The position numbers and the translations under genes are program-made. A DNA stretch of 64,000 nucleotides, from the NCBI RefSeq assembly GCF_051622035.1, contig NC_135356.1, forward strand, positions 32,098,109-32,162,108, in the 5' to 3' direction. The notes beneath the pieces were generated by a model that was given only the letters and a program-made list of their open reading frames with translations, ran no database searches and was not told the origin of the DNA. Source of the DNA: Arctopsyche grandis (taxonomy: Eukaryota; Arthropoda; Insecta; Trichoptera; Hydropsychidae). Below are positions 20,008 to 29,939 of this stretch, piece after piece. Within the stretch, counting starts at the first letter, position 1. Each line of letters starts with the position of its first letter.

Positions 20008-20885
20008 TTGCTGACACCCAACAGAGTCCCGAAAGAACGCGGTCATTTCCTGAAAATGAAGCTGTACTTCCAGCCGATCCAGAACTGCTGATACATGTTG
20101 CTGAGGTTGTGTCCAAATATCATCAGGTATTTTCGAAAATCCAGAGATTGATAAACTTTCCTATGTGTTTTAGTTTGGCTTTTTATTTGTACTCATTTAA
20201 TTGACTTCTAGCCGATCCTGAACTGCTGATAAAATTTCCCGAAGTTGTATCCAAATATCACCAGGTATCTTCGAAAGTCCAAATATTGTTAAACTTAATT
20301 GTGTGTTTTAGTTTGACTTTGGCTTTGTACTCATTTGAAACGTACGTTTCTATTTCAGATAGTTGCTGATAACAAACGGAGTCTCGAAAGAACGCGGTCA
20401 TTTCCTGAAAATGAAGCTGTACTTCCAGCCGATCCAGAACTGCCGATACAATTTGCTGAAGTTGTGTCCAAATATCATCAGGTATTTTCGAAAATCCAGA
20501 GATTGATTAACTTTCCTATGTGTTTTAGTTTGACTTTTTATTTGTACTCATTCGAGTGACGTTTTTATTTCAGATCGTTGCTGATAACAAACGGAGACTG
20601 GAAAAAATGCAGTCTTTTCCTGAAATGAAGCTGTACTGCTAGCCGATCCTGAACTGCTGATAAAATTTCCCGAAGTTGTATCCAAATATCACCAGGTATT
20701 TTCGAAAGTCCAAATATTGTTAAACTTAATTGTGTGTTTTAGTTTGACTTTGGCTTTGTACTCATTTGATTGACGTTTCTATTTCAGATCGTTTCTGATA
20801 CCAGAAGGAGACCGGAAAAAAGGCGGTCTTTTCCTGAAAATTAACCTGTACTGCCAGCCGATCCAGAACTGCCGATGCATTCTCG
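20008..20885 (+). pseudogene. Tandem array of about five copies of one 123-nt exon, degenerate
   Basis: Five units of about 215 bp, each an exon-like core plus intron. Unit 3 is intact: TATTTCAG acceptor, exon 20359-20481 (123 nt, 41 codons, phase 0), donor CAG|GTATTT. Its translation includes IVADNKRSLERTRSFPENEA and AEVVSKYHQ. Unit 4 (20574-20695) is 122 nt, one base short, with a stop. Unit 5 starts at 20788 and has a TAA. Units 1 (to 20126) and 2 (to 20264) are truncated. A symmetrical 3n exon is what allows in-frame exon duplication in a functional gene. I do not recognise the protein. Decay shows it is no longer selected. Confidence 0.7.
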
Positions 20886-20889
20886 CTCG

Positions 20890-21480
20890 TGATGAGGTTT
20901 GTACCATCGCTGTATGTACGTCAAAAACGACACACGTCCATCATTGTCATCGTTTCATCGTATTCTCCAGTGAATTCGCTGCATTTTTCTTTTATAATTT
21001 AGAATTTGGTATCTGCGAGGTGCCGCACCCATTCACGTGTGGTCTATTTTATTTCCAAAGTTTTTGTGCAATTAATTTGTACAATGAAATGTACAGTTAC
21101 CTGCATATTAGTAAATCGATTCTTATGTCGTGAGACGCCAATACGACCAATTATATTACTATTACTATATATTAATCTACTGTGTGAATCCACATAGTGG
21201 GAACAGCTCATTATAAAAGTAATATTGAAACGTGTCATTGGGTCTTTGGTACTTTTAATGTACTACATATCTTAATATGGTTGTCACCTTTCATTCGCGC
21301 TTGAAACCAGATACTTTTTCACCTAGATTGCTCGTCAAATATTGCATCATTTCGAAACTGCCATTGTCAGCGATTTTGGAAAATGTTACTTTGCAAGACA
21401 AAAAATTTCTGCAAATTGTGGCATTCGAAATACTTTTTCTATCCTCTCGACAGTATCTTATCGCGCATTGTCTTTTTTAA
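20890..21480. other. No recognised gene
   Basis: Contains the 21411-21487 block shared with 2251-2330 and several short open frames without known domains. Nothing else supported. Confidence 0.5.
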
Positions 21481-21499
21481 GGAATTTTATACTCCAGTC

Positions 21500-21895
21500 T
21501 AGAGTTTGAGTACCAGTCTAGAGACCATCCATACTACGTGGTTGTGGGTATATCCATTACAAAGAGGAGTGTCTAAACACACATCAGCTAATTGTCCTCG
21601 TCACACATGTTCTTTTTTCGCTACTACATTGGAAAATATGATTCGTCCTCCTGGACGTCCAAATTGTTGGGCTACCAATTTTAATATTTGCTTCACCGGC
21701 AGCAGGAAATTTTAAAAGCCACAGACACACAACTACGGAATATTTTTCAAAATGTTCTCCCACATACTCGGCGTTATTGGCTCTATCTTATAAAGCTGAT
21801 TAAACTTACAAGAAACTATGGCATCATTTGGCAATGAGTATTGTTGTCGAGTAGCTATTACGATACTTTGAGGAGCCTCTTCACCGGTTGCTATT
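21500..21895 (-). pseudogene. O-GlcNAc transferase (OGT) catalytic-domain fragment, copy 2
   Basis: Minus-strand pieces from the UDP-GlcNAc-binding half of OGT. 21723-21895 matches copy 1 at 1-175 ([18 protein letters not shown]). 21530-21716 continues it as GGRIIFSNVVAKKEHV and, after a stop, RGQLADVCLDTPLCNGYTH, which includes residues lining the donor-sugar pocket in the real enzyme. There are stops and at least one frame change between the pieces. The join at about 21720 matches the sequence order in OGT, so this is one decayed segment, not two captures. Confidence 0.85.
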
Positions 21896-21934
21896 TACAT
21901 AGGTCTGAAGCTTTTCCAACCCATGCCTCATATG

Positions 21935-22036
21935 TAGAGGTAGGATAGTCACAGTGCTATCCATTGTTCGGCAAACCTTTAACAATGCATTTACAACCTT
22001 TGAACAATACACGGCCCCCTCAGGCTCCGGTGACTA
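21935..22036. mobile_element. 102 bp hAT-type MITE with 8-bp duplication CTCATATG
   Basis: CTCATATG flanks the segment at 21927-21934 and 22037-22044, while the paralogous block at about 195-205 has a single CTCATATG and no insert. The ends begin TAG on both sides when read inward (TAGAGGTAGG, TAGTCACCGG), and AGTCAC/GTGACT lies close to both ends. The 8-bp duplication points to mobilisation by a hAT transposase; no sequence link to hAT-1 or hAT-2 ends beyond TAG is evident. Confidence 0.75.
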
Positions 22037-22591
22037 CTCATATGGTTCTCTGACAGTTCTTTAGAAAGAAGTATCGTCCTGGCTATAGACATAGAATAAC
22101 TATATGTTATTCTATATGTATGGTCCTGGCACTTTCTACGATGGTTCGGTAGTCCTGGCACTTGTCGGAAAGCTCTCCTTTCTAAATGTTTTGCCCTATG
22201 GGTATTAAAAGTACGTCGCTATTTTTGCTAGCCTCTGGTTTGTAGGGAGTAGCATTTAAATCCCAAAGTGATGGAGTTGCGGTGGCCACCTTTATTACTT
22301 TAATTACTTTTTATTTGTTCTCTATCGACGACACCAGTCTTCCATCTTTTTTGTGATAATAATGTATCATTAATAGTCTAGGTAAATTTTTTTGCCGCCA
22401 CATTTTCATGTCTAATCGAATCGACGGCACGATGGACAACCTTCAAATCACTAACGTATCTTTTTCCAATAAATTTAGAACGAGAACGCGTTGAATCATT
22501 CATCGATGGATGTCAATCGTGTCCATGTACCTAATTAGTACATAATTTTATTTTTTTTTATCTTAAAAAAATTTCTCACGTCTAAAAGCTG

Positions 22592-22837
22592 TTATATGTT
22601 ACATAGATTGCAGTTTACCGAACATGGGGACGGTATATAATCGGCTTCAACTAATCTTCTCGCAATACTCGGTTCAAATACAATTGACGGCTCGATGTAA
22701 CAATCGTCATAAACGTCGTCATCATCTATGCAAATTCTATTACTGCACACAGATAGACGATCTACATCATCGTTAATATTTTGGTCGGAAAGTCTGATGT
22801 TGCGTGTTTCAACACGAAAGTCTTTTTGACGTATCAT
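22592..22837 (-). pseudogene. Unidentified exon-like stretch, copy 2
   Basis: 81-codon minus-strand open frame with SVCSNRICIDDDDVYDDC and EPSIARRLVEADYIPS. Conserved in frame with 690-960. Function not recognised. No splice sites could be fixed with confidence. Confidence 0.4.
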
Positions 22838-23619
22838 TCTAAAACCGCCGTTTTAAAATTCGCTGAAATTTTCATGTTGCATACCGCTAGGTATGGAAAA
22901 CTTCTTTAAATTGCACACAAGAGTTTTACTATATTATATTTTTTGCATACGCGATATTATAATAGTTGGACTAAGGACGCCTGCAAAATCAGTTTGTTGG
23001 TGATTTTGTGTAATTAGTTCTTTTTTACAACTTATCCGACTGCAAATAGCGGTGGCTTGTGCCAATTATTGAATGTTCAGCTTTGAATCTGTGCAAAAAA
23101 GTTTGCTCACTTTTGGAATGTAAATCATTACGATTGATCGCATGTTTGACTAGACAAAAAATCACACTGTCTTCTGATTCCAATTTGTCACATAAGAGCA
23201 ATATAAGAAAAGTAAATATTTATTTTGGTTAAATCATTTGCTATAGTATTTGTTTTTATTATTTGTATATATGACTAAAAAAATTCACCATAGCCCATAC
23301 AATAATATGTTGTTTACATATGTAAAAAAATCTATTGTTTTAAAATCATTTTGAGGGCTTTAATTTAAAATCATTAGAGGGCGTTATTGTAGACGTGTCC
23401 TTTGATTTGGCCCTCTTCGTTCCTCTTCTGCCAAATGAGATATGTTAGCTCGTCCGAGATATGTTATATATGTATGTAGATACCGCATATCTATTTTGAA
23501 TCTCCCCAGCACATTACACAAGCAGTGTGACTAGTGACTACACATACCTTTTTGAGGCTACGAAACACGCTTGGCATCACACTAATCCTTATTATTTCCA
23601 GTCTTTAATGGCTCAGAGT

Positions 23620-23872
23620 ATGAATACTGAACCGTCTTGAGTGGCTGCGGCGAACGATTGATTGTTTTCGCAAGGAGCCATACCGATGACGGGTCCTGCG
23701 CCACGATTAAACATCGATTTCGATCTAAACACATATATTTCTTGATAACTTTATGTTTATTATAATGTATATCTCAGTGGCAATATTATAATAACAAACA
23801 GCTTACCTATTAACTAAGCTTATTCCTTCTAATTTTGCCAAATCCCAAAGGCGAACTGTGCCATCGTTCGAA
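23620..23872 (-). pseudogene. VPS15/PIK3R4-like WD40 two-exon fragment
   Basis: Minus strand. First exon to 23809 encodes SNDGTVRLWDLAKLEGISLV and ends at a donor G|GTAAGC. After an intron of about 80 bp, a TTTAG acceptor precedes 23727 onward: KSMFNRGAGPVIGMAPCENN then SFAAATQDGSVFIL. This aligns by memory with the WD40 domain of VPS15 (PIK3R4), the regulatory kinase-like subunit of the class III PI3-kinase complex in autophagy and endosomal sorting. The spacing from NDGTV to the second blade supports the match. A stop follows FIL. Only about 60 codons of a protein above 1000 residues remain. Position 23682 differs between arms. Confidence 0.65.
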
Positions 23873-24348
23873 CTGCGAACTGTGCCATGTACTCATGTAT
23901 CTAGGTACATTGAGCAAATGAACAATGAACGGCGCAAACTAGTTCCGGTCTCTAATTATTACATTTCCCTGGAATTTTATCATTAAAAATTACATCAAAA
24001 TCATCTGTCAGATCGACGCGATGACAGCTGGCTATTCCGGCACGCATTTTTGCCACCCATACGCTGTTGTAAAACATAATTGTTCAACATTGAATTTGTA
24101 AATTCATTATATTTTCATTAAACATATGTATGTTTTTCAAAGCTATTATATGTATATGTATGTACATACATAAAATATGTACACATAATGTATTCAGAAT
24201 AATTTCCGTAAATTTTCTCATAATCCTATTATCGATTTTTTTATTGTATAATACTATCCATTCCGATATGGGCTCATCGTGATTTAATTTTTCCTTTCAA
24301 TAAAGGCGATCCTTGAAAGGAAATTTCATCGCGAGACTTTTCAATTAC

Positions 24349-24425
24349 CTTTTCCGTAATACTCCACACGGAAAATTCAATCGGAACGCTGGCGCCAACA
24401 TTGATTAATCCCTCGCCGTGAAAGG
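24349..24425 (-). pseudogene. Unidentified 77-nt exon-like segment
   Basis: Minus strand: TTTTCAG acceptor, then FHGEGLINVGASVPIEFSVW and SITEK, then a GTAATT donor. The pattern of clean splice sites around an open frame suggests a real exon of origin; I do not recognise the protein. It sits between the VPS15-like and CaMKII fragments. Confidence 0.4.
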
Positions 24426-24631
24426 CTGAAAATAGTCTCTTATTACGTCGCCAATATATTGATGTGTATATATATTATATATATTTTCAGCTACAGGACG
24501 AATATAGACCACCTGGCGAGGCTGATAGAAGATCAACCGACGAAATCTCTAGATAGAGTGGTACATGTAGGTACATATTTATATCTCTAGATACATGTAG
24601 GTACATATTTATGTATATGTAGGCTCAATTA

Positions 24632-24845
24632 CTAACTTGGACTATCGTCCTCTCCAACATCGGTAATACCGGCTCTGGCTTTTATCTGATTGTATAAACG
24701 ATGTTGCTGCTCACATCCCAAAACGGAGGATAGCAGACAATTATAAATTTTTCAAAAGAACTTCAATTGCCGAACCAAAATCCGCTAATTTTACAGCAGC
24801 TCCCTTGCTTTGCTCGCTAGCAGTAAATTCTCAGGTTTCAAATGT
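24632..24845 (-). pseudogene. CaMKII kinase-domain fragment, inverted copy
   Basis: Minus-strand reading gives LKPENLLLASKARGAAVKLA followed by DFGSAIEV, the catalytic-loop LKPEN and DFG magnesium-binding motifs of calcium/calmodulin-dependent protein kinase II. It then skips to YPPFWD and, after a frameshift, QHRLYNQIKA. The HRD aspartate is not included, the activation segment is missing, and the DFG is followed by S where L is normal. Clearly non-functional. Its 3' part overlaps in content with the plus-strand fragment at 25073-25254. Confidence 0.85.
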
Positions 24846-25072
24846 TCGAACCGTCGGAATTGTTTACTTTTAAAATGAATGCCAATAGAATATTCGCTTT
24901 CAAAATTGATGTTCATTTGGTTGTGCTTTCAAAATGTTCCCACATGAGCTTCTCGTTGGGTATTTGCATTGGATTTTACAGATAACATTGCCGACGGTTT
25001 GTCTTTTGTAGCGAATACAGTAGGCGGATTAGGTTTGGAGTTCATCGAACTTACACTTATGTGTGTAAAAAT

Positions 25073-25254
25073 TTCTTAAGAATGAACAGTACAGAAAGCC
25101 AGTAGATATTTGGGCTTGCGGAGTAATTTTTTATATTTTATACTTGTCGGCTATACAACAAGATAAAAGCCAGAAAAAAGAACATCGTTTACACAACCAG
25201 ATAAAAGCCGGAGCCGGTATTACCGATGCTGGAGATGACGATAGTCCAAGTTGG
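25073..25254 (+). pseudogene. CaMKII kinase-domain fragment, direct copy
   Basis: Plus strand: LKNEQYRKPVDIWACGVIFY (kinase subdomain IX, the conserved DIWACGV), then after a scrambled stretch HRLHNQIKAGAGITDAGDDD and SPSW followed by GTAATA, a possible donor. It shares its last 100 bp with the inverted fragment at 24632-24845, including flanking CCTACATATACATAAATATG. The GYPPFWDED segment is missing. Not functional. Confidence 0.8.
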
Positions 25255-25524
25255 TAATATAGCCTACATATACATAAATATGTACCTACATACATGTGTA
25301 CTCTTCGTATATATTTGTAAATTTTTGTGTAAAGTTTGTATAAAGTGTAAGTTCCACTAACATTTTGATGTTTTCTGCGTTTGCTTTGCCTTTAATATTC
25401 ACCAATCCCAAATACATAATTTTCAAAATTATCATTATCGTCTCCAATAACATGAACTGTCACGTTTTATTATCTACTTAATGTGCAATCTGTCTATTCA
25501 TCTACCGTAATAGAAAATAAACGA

Positions 25525-26784
25525 TTATTTAATGTTATGGAACTGTTGCCAAACAGTTTTCACTTAATTTTAAATTACATTACATTCATAGATTTAATGT
25601 TGAATAATATGTTTTTGAAGAAAAAAAGAGTATATCAGTTAAACATTGCCATTGTGAATAAGATCAGTGATGGAGTTGCGGTCGCCATGCCTCTTATATT
25701 ATCATATATGTAATATTTGTATGTAGTTTTTGTCATACTGGGTCATAGTGACACAACAGTTGTACCAAAACCTTATATTTATTTCCCAACTACTCACCAA
25801 ACAAATTCTTTATAATATACATATTATATATTATATTTGTATGAAGATTTTGTGGTTAATAGATGTGAACAAATATACCTACGTATATAAAAAGTTGTAT
25901 TCGTCTGCAAATGGAACTTTAAAGACCTGTACATTTTCCACTAATTAAATTTACACGTAGGTGTGTACGATTTCTGTTGGTGTATTTATGTATGAATATA
26001 TACGTATGTGTATCTCTTATTTATGTGTTTGAGGTAGAGTTCATTCCATTTGCAAAACAGCATGTATAATTTTATTCAAAATATAAAACAAATTTATTTG
26101 GTATGGGTTTGATGGCAATCTACATATATGGTAATTGTAAAAATGTATAATAATCATGTTTTTATTTATAATTTTTGTACATATCTTGATCTATGTAGTC
26201 CACCAGTTACTTTGGAGTAATCTGGAAGAAGATTGTGCATGATTAATTTAAATAAATAAATAAAAATAAAATTTGCAAAAGAGCGTAACCTATTTAATTT
26301 CAAGTAAAAATAGCGTTTGCAATTTACATTTTATTTGTAATGGGTTTTGAATTTATATTTTGTAAATGTGGTGTGAGTTTGATCGCAGTTGTCCCCGTGT
26401 GTCCAATTTTACTTGATGTTTTACATTTATATTTGTTAATAAAATTGAATTTGTCAAAAAAAAAGTACAATGTCGTATTATTTGTAGTCTGATGTTTTTC
26501 ATTATATTTTCACCGTTAATTGTTCAGAAATGATGTTTTGCTTTTATAAATGTAAATAAAATTGAATTTACAAAAAAAGAACACTATCGTATTTTTTTCA
26601 CCCTGATTCTTTTAATTATATCTCTTACAATGTGTACCCAAAAGTAGAAGAATAAATGATTAAATTGCAGAATATCCACAGTAGAGTAAGTATAAAATTC
26701 TTACTATGCTTCTAAGGAAGCCAAAATCTCAATTTATGATTATGAATAAGGATTCATTTATTTCACCATAATTGACAGCACGCC
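25525..26784. repeat. Shared backbone block B, copy 2
   Basis: Diverged direct repeat of 5563-6825, with one notable loss near 25770 (GCTTGACCACAAATT-type segment absent). It ends precisely where hAT-3 begins (TAGAGG at 26785), while copy 1 continues with unrelated sequence, so copy 1 shows the uninterrupted site. Confidence 0.85.
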
Positions 26785-27964
26785 TAGAGGTTGTGATCGA
26801 GAAATCTCGTGAAATTTTGATGTGAAATTTCGAGATTCTCATTTCTCGAGAATATTTTATTATGAAAATTCGAGATTCTTGTTTCTCGAGAAAACGTTAA
26901 TTACAATCTCGAAAATATCGAGAATATTTTAAATTTATCACTACACGTTTTTTTCAATAAACTAACTGATTTATATTCTTATTAACGAGTAAATAATTTT
27001 GTTTAAGTATTTTAATATGTATAGATGGTCATCGGTAGAGACCCGTATTTTGGGCATCTATTTTTGTCAATTTTAACATTTTCATTTTGCATTTTAGCGT
27101 TTTTGGGCATTAAAATTGTTCAATTTAAAATTTATGTACATATACAATTTAAAGACAACACAACCATTAAAAGATATTAGAAAAATTCAAAAATATTTTG
27201 AAATTAAAATTACAATAAAAAAAACATGAATATAAAAATACAAAGAAAAAATATGAATATAAAAATATAATACCAATTAAAATTGATTAAAACTTAAAAT
27301 GGAGCATATTTCTACAGATTATTTTTTCAGATTCGTGCAACGAACGGTAACAATTATATTGTATTTACTAAAATACCATTCAGCATCCACACTATTAACG
27401 GGACTCCAAATAGATTTTAGAACGACACAACCAAACTCTTCATATTTAATTTTTGTTGTCATCAATAATAGCGATATATCCGGCGTGGATCAACTTTTTT
27501 ATATTCTCTATTAATTGTCTAAAATGTGCTGATATCCTTCCAAACATTCAGCCTCTGTTACATTACATTAAACAATGGCAGGTTTCTAAAAAACAAAACT
27601 GTTTCTTTAACATTAATATTAGATTTTGAACCTGCCACAGATGGATTGAATAGTTTACTCAATGTTCGGAGGAATAGATTTCTCATTTAGTCTTGAGTGC
27701 AAGTCTAGTTTTAAAACGCTTTTTTGAGCAGCCTTTTGGATACACAGCTCCAATTGTCTTCTTTTGTTTGCAGTAGTAGACAAAAGCAGTCGCTTGGTTT
27801 CGACAGGAAAAACACCGTCTGTAGTAAACTGCAAGCTCTGTTTATCCTTTCAATTTCTTCACATAATAAATGGGCAAAGGGATAGGAAGACCCTTCTACA
27901 TTGTCTATTAATTTTATAAATTTTATGCAAATTTCACTTTTGTTTATTATTTTAGCATCTATTC
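26785..27964 (-). pseudogene. hAT-3 transposon remnant with dead transposase
   Basis: The end TAGAGGTTGTGATCGAGAAA lies at 26785 next to block B, with palindromic TCTCGAGA and ATCTCGA words repeated through 26940, a typical subterminal array. Minus-strand coding remnants include AHLLCEEIERINRACSLLQT at about 27860 and the dimerisation motif SPVNSVDAEWYFSKYNIIVT near 27400, in several frames with stops. The segment resembles the small hAT transposases related to CGGBP1. The other terminus is not seen, because an R1-like LINE interrupts it at 27965. Confidence 0.7.
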
Positions 27965-28866
27965 TTTTTTTTTTTTCGCTGCGCTGGAGGTGGGGAATCT
28001 TCGAAAGACAGCCTACAGTCCGAATTGCAGGGTAGTGCCGGATTTTACCGGCTAAACCCCACCCCCGACCTCCACTCTCTGGGACCTCTGTGTATTACTT
28101 CAAGGAGTGGTGGTCCATTCATTCATCTTCGTTCATTCTTTGTTTCTAGTCGTTCTTTCTTTCTTTATTCCATTCATCTCGCGTGCATTCTTCTCTCTCG
28201 TTCATGCGCCTCTTTCTTGCGCATCACCGTTGACGCGAACGTGTCGATGACTACCCAAGCTTCCATCTTCTCTATTAGCGTCTTGCCCAGGTTTTCAGGT
28301 GAGGTCACTCCGATTTCCTTCATTCTTTTTCTTTCTTCCGCCCAAGCTGGGCACTCAAAAAGGGTATGCTCTGCGTCGTTCACTTCGGCTTCGCAGTGGT
28401 AGCATTTTGTTTCGGCCTCCTTTTGTATCCTGTGGATGTGCTTGCCAAAGCAGCCGTGGTCCGTCAGCAGCTGTGTCAAGTGGAAACTGGTGTCGCCGTG
28501 TTTCCTCTCGACCCAGTCGCCCACGGATGGGATGATCCTGTAGGTAAAGCGTCCTTTACATTCTTCGTCCCACCGCCTCTGCCAGCACCTCATCAGCTTT
28601 TGCCGTATTTCCTTCCGCCTGCGTGTCGCTGCTTCTCGGGATTCCGATGCATTGCCTCTCGAGCCGTCGAAGAGTTGCTTCCTCTCCTTTGCGAGCAGAT
28701 CGATCGGGTTGATTCCTGCAACTACCAGAACAGCGTTCTCGGAGACAGTCGAGTACGCCGTGGCTACTCTGAGTGCGCTCCTCCGCTGTACTGAGGCATA
28801 CTTTTTCCTCGTCCTTTCTATTTCCATGGAATCCGCCCAGATCGGTGCTGCGTAGAGAAGCGTCAA
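27965..28866 (-). mobile_element. R1-like LINE, 5'-truncated, with A12 tail
   Basis: Minus-strand LINE fragment inserted in hAT-3. The 230-codon open frame (28866-28174) is the C-terminal region after the RT: LLYAAPIWADSMEIERTRKK, then GRFTYRIIPSVGDW, and the CCHC-type motif CYHCEAEVNDAEHTLFECPA. The 3' UTR runs to 27977 and the poly-A tail is the T12 run at 27965-27976. Sequences outside the two ends (AATAGATGCTAAAAT and ATTAATGCTTAAT, read on the minus strand) look like a worn target duplication. Without RT and endonuclease it is immobile. Position 28785 makes R here and W in the right arm. Confidence 0.82.
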
Positions 28867-28883
28867 TTAAGCATTAATAGCAA

Positions 28884-29251
28884 TGTTTCGATAGCTGCGG
28901 GGGCTGAGTGTGTGTGGGTAGATGACCAGCGACTGTGTATGTGGTCGTCGTCGTCTCGATCAGCTCGCTCTGGAACGGTGCGGCGTGGGGGAATTAGAAA
29001 GTCAGTTTAGCTTAACCTGTTTATTGACAGTTGAATGGCCGAGCCGAGGAGTTTTGCTCGGCGCCTCTGCCCCTTTATGGCGGGGCTGTGGATGAGTACG
29101 CTGGCCGGTCAGGAAGGGTAGACCAGCCACACCAAGACCTTCTCGGTTGGCGTCTCGCGAGCGTCTGGTTTGACAGCTGGCGCGCATCGGCAGACGAGCG
29201 CGCAGTCCGTAAGAGCCCAAAACACGGCCATGTGGGCTTTTGGCTCGAACA
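28884..29251 (-). mobile_element. LTR, family 2 (368 bp), left arm
   Basis: TGTTTCGATAGCTGCGGG to GGCTCGAACA, TG...CA ends. In the right arm the same LTR is 40396-40763, and a damaged partner lies at 39659-39821. On this side no duplication flanks it (GCAA against ATCT), because the partner LTR is missing: the arm ends at 29791 inside the element's internal region. Bases 29252-29791 are that internal remnant and contain no retroelement domains. Confidence 0.75.
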
Positions 29252-29939
29252 ATCTCCCCGGGTTGGAATATTAACAAAGATTTCAACATACAATTCATTT
29301 GATTCAGATAGTGGACTTTGCTTAAATTTAATGACGGACATCGTCAAATTATTACACTATATCTATTTAAAATATTCGAAATAAATTCAACATTACAGCG
29401 TGCGAACCCAATTGATTCAAATATTTTATTCATATACTTAAAACCAAACACATGTTACAATTAAATATCTTATTTAATATCAATATGTATTATATATCGA
29501 TAAAGAATTATTTGCAAAGCTAATATGTGAATCGAAAAAATATGCGTACATTCCGCATCCGTGATAGATTATCCTGAACACGTATACAAAAGATTTCCAT
29601 GGTAATTAATTACACTCATTCTCCTCCGAACGAGTAGTCAATATTTAGGTCCACGTTGAGGTCCGAACAATGATAACAAACATCAACATTCTATACAAGA
29701 ATACACAACAAATACAAAATGTGAATTTTTCACTAAAAGAAATGTTCTTATCTTCATCCTGGGAGGTATATAAATTGTTAACAAATAAGTTCCACACTTG
29801 AAACTACATTCAATTTGAACGGATATTATTTAAGCCTATTTAAACGATAAATGAATACATTGCAGTACATGCGTATAAGCAGTATGTACATAAGACATAA
29901 GCATTGGATATGGAGGTACTATTTCTAACGTGATTTTCA

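Larger units (their letters stand above)
21730..23070. repeat. Shared backbone block A, copy 2
   Basis: Diverged direct repeat of 1-1110. It differs from copy 1 by the 102 bp MITE at 21935-22036, an AT-rich insertion near 22520-22610, and extra sequence at 22850-22930. Bases 22900-23600 hold no recognised gene apart from this block's right end and the short block 23370-23445 shared with 3730-3780. Confidence 0.85.
5647..29791 (+). repeat. Left arm of giant inverted repeat (24,145 bp in window)
   Basis: Every element in this stretch recurs in reverse complement at 39856-64000, position x pairing with 69647-x. The constant sum from one end to the other means no net length change, including in the poly-C, poly-T and (TA)n tracts I compared. 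Three substitutions were found by eye: 11680 T against 57967 (A on the equivalent strand), 23682 A against G, and 28785 G against A. The inner end is sharp: pairing holds to 29791 and fails from 29792. The outer end is not resolved, because the right arm is cut by the window edge at 64000; homology may continue left of 5647 in the real locus. Confidence 0.97.

Noticed and set aside
27034..27060. Phrase GTAGAGACCCGTATTTTGGG shared with 39630 as a recombination site that formed the palindrome
   Set aside because: Only about 25 bp, one copy lies 2.7 kb inside the arm and the orientations do not give the observed junctions.
29031..29384. 117-codon open frame and its opposite-strand partners over the family 2 LTR
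   Set aside because: Lies in an LTR and its internal flank, no domain, frames on both strands are open because of GC content.
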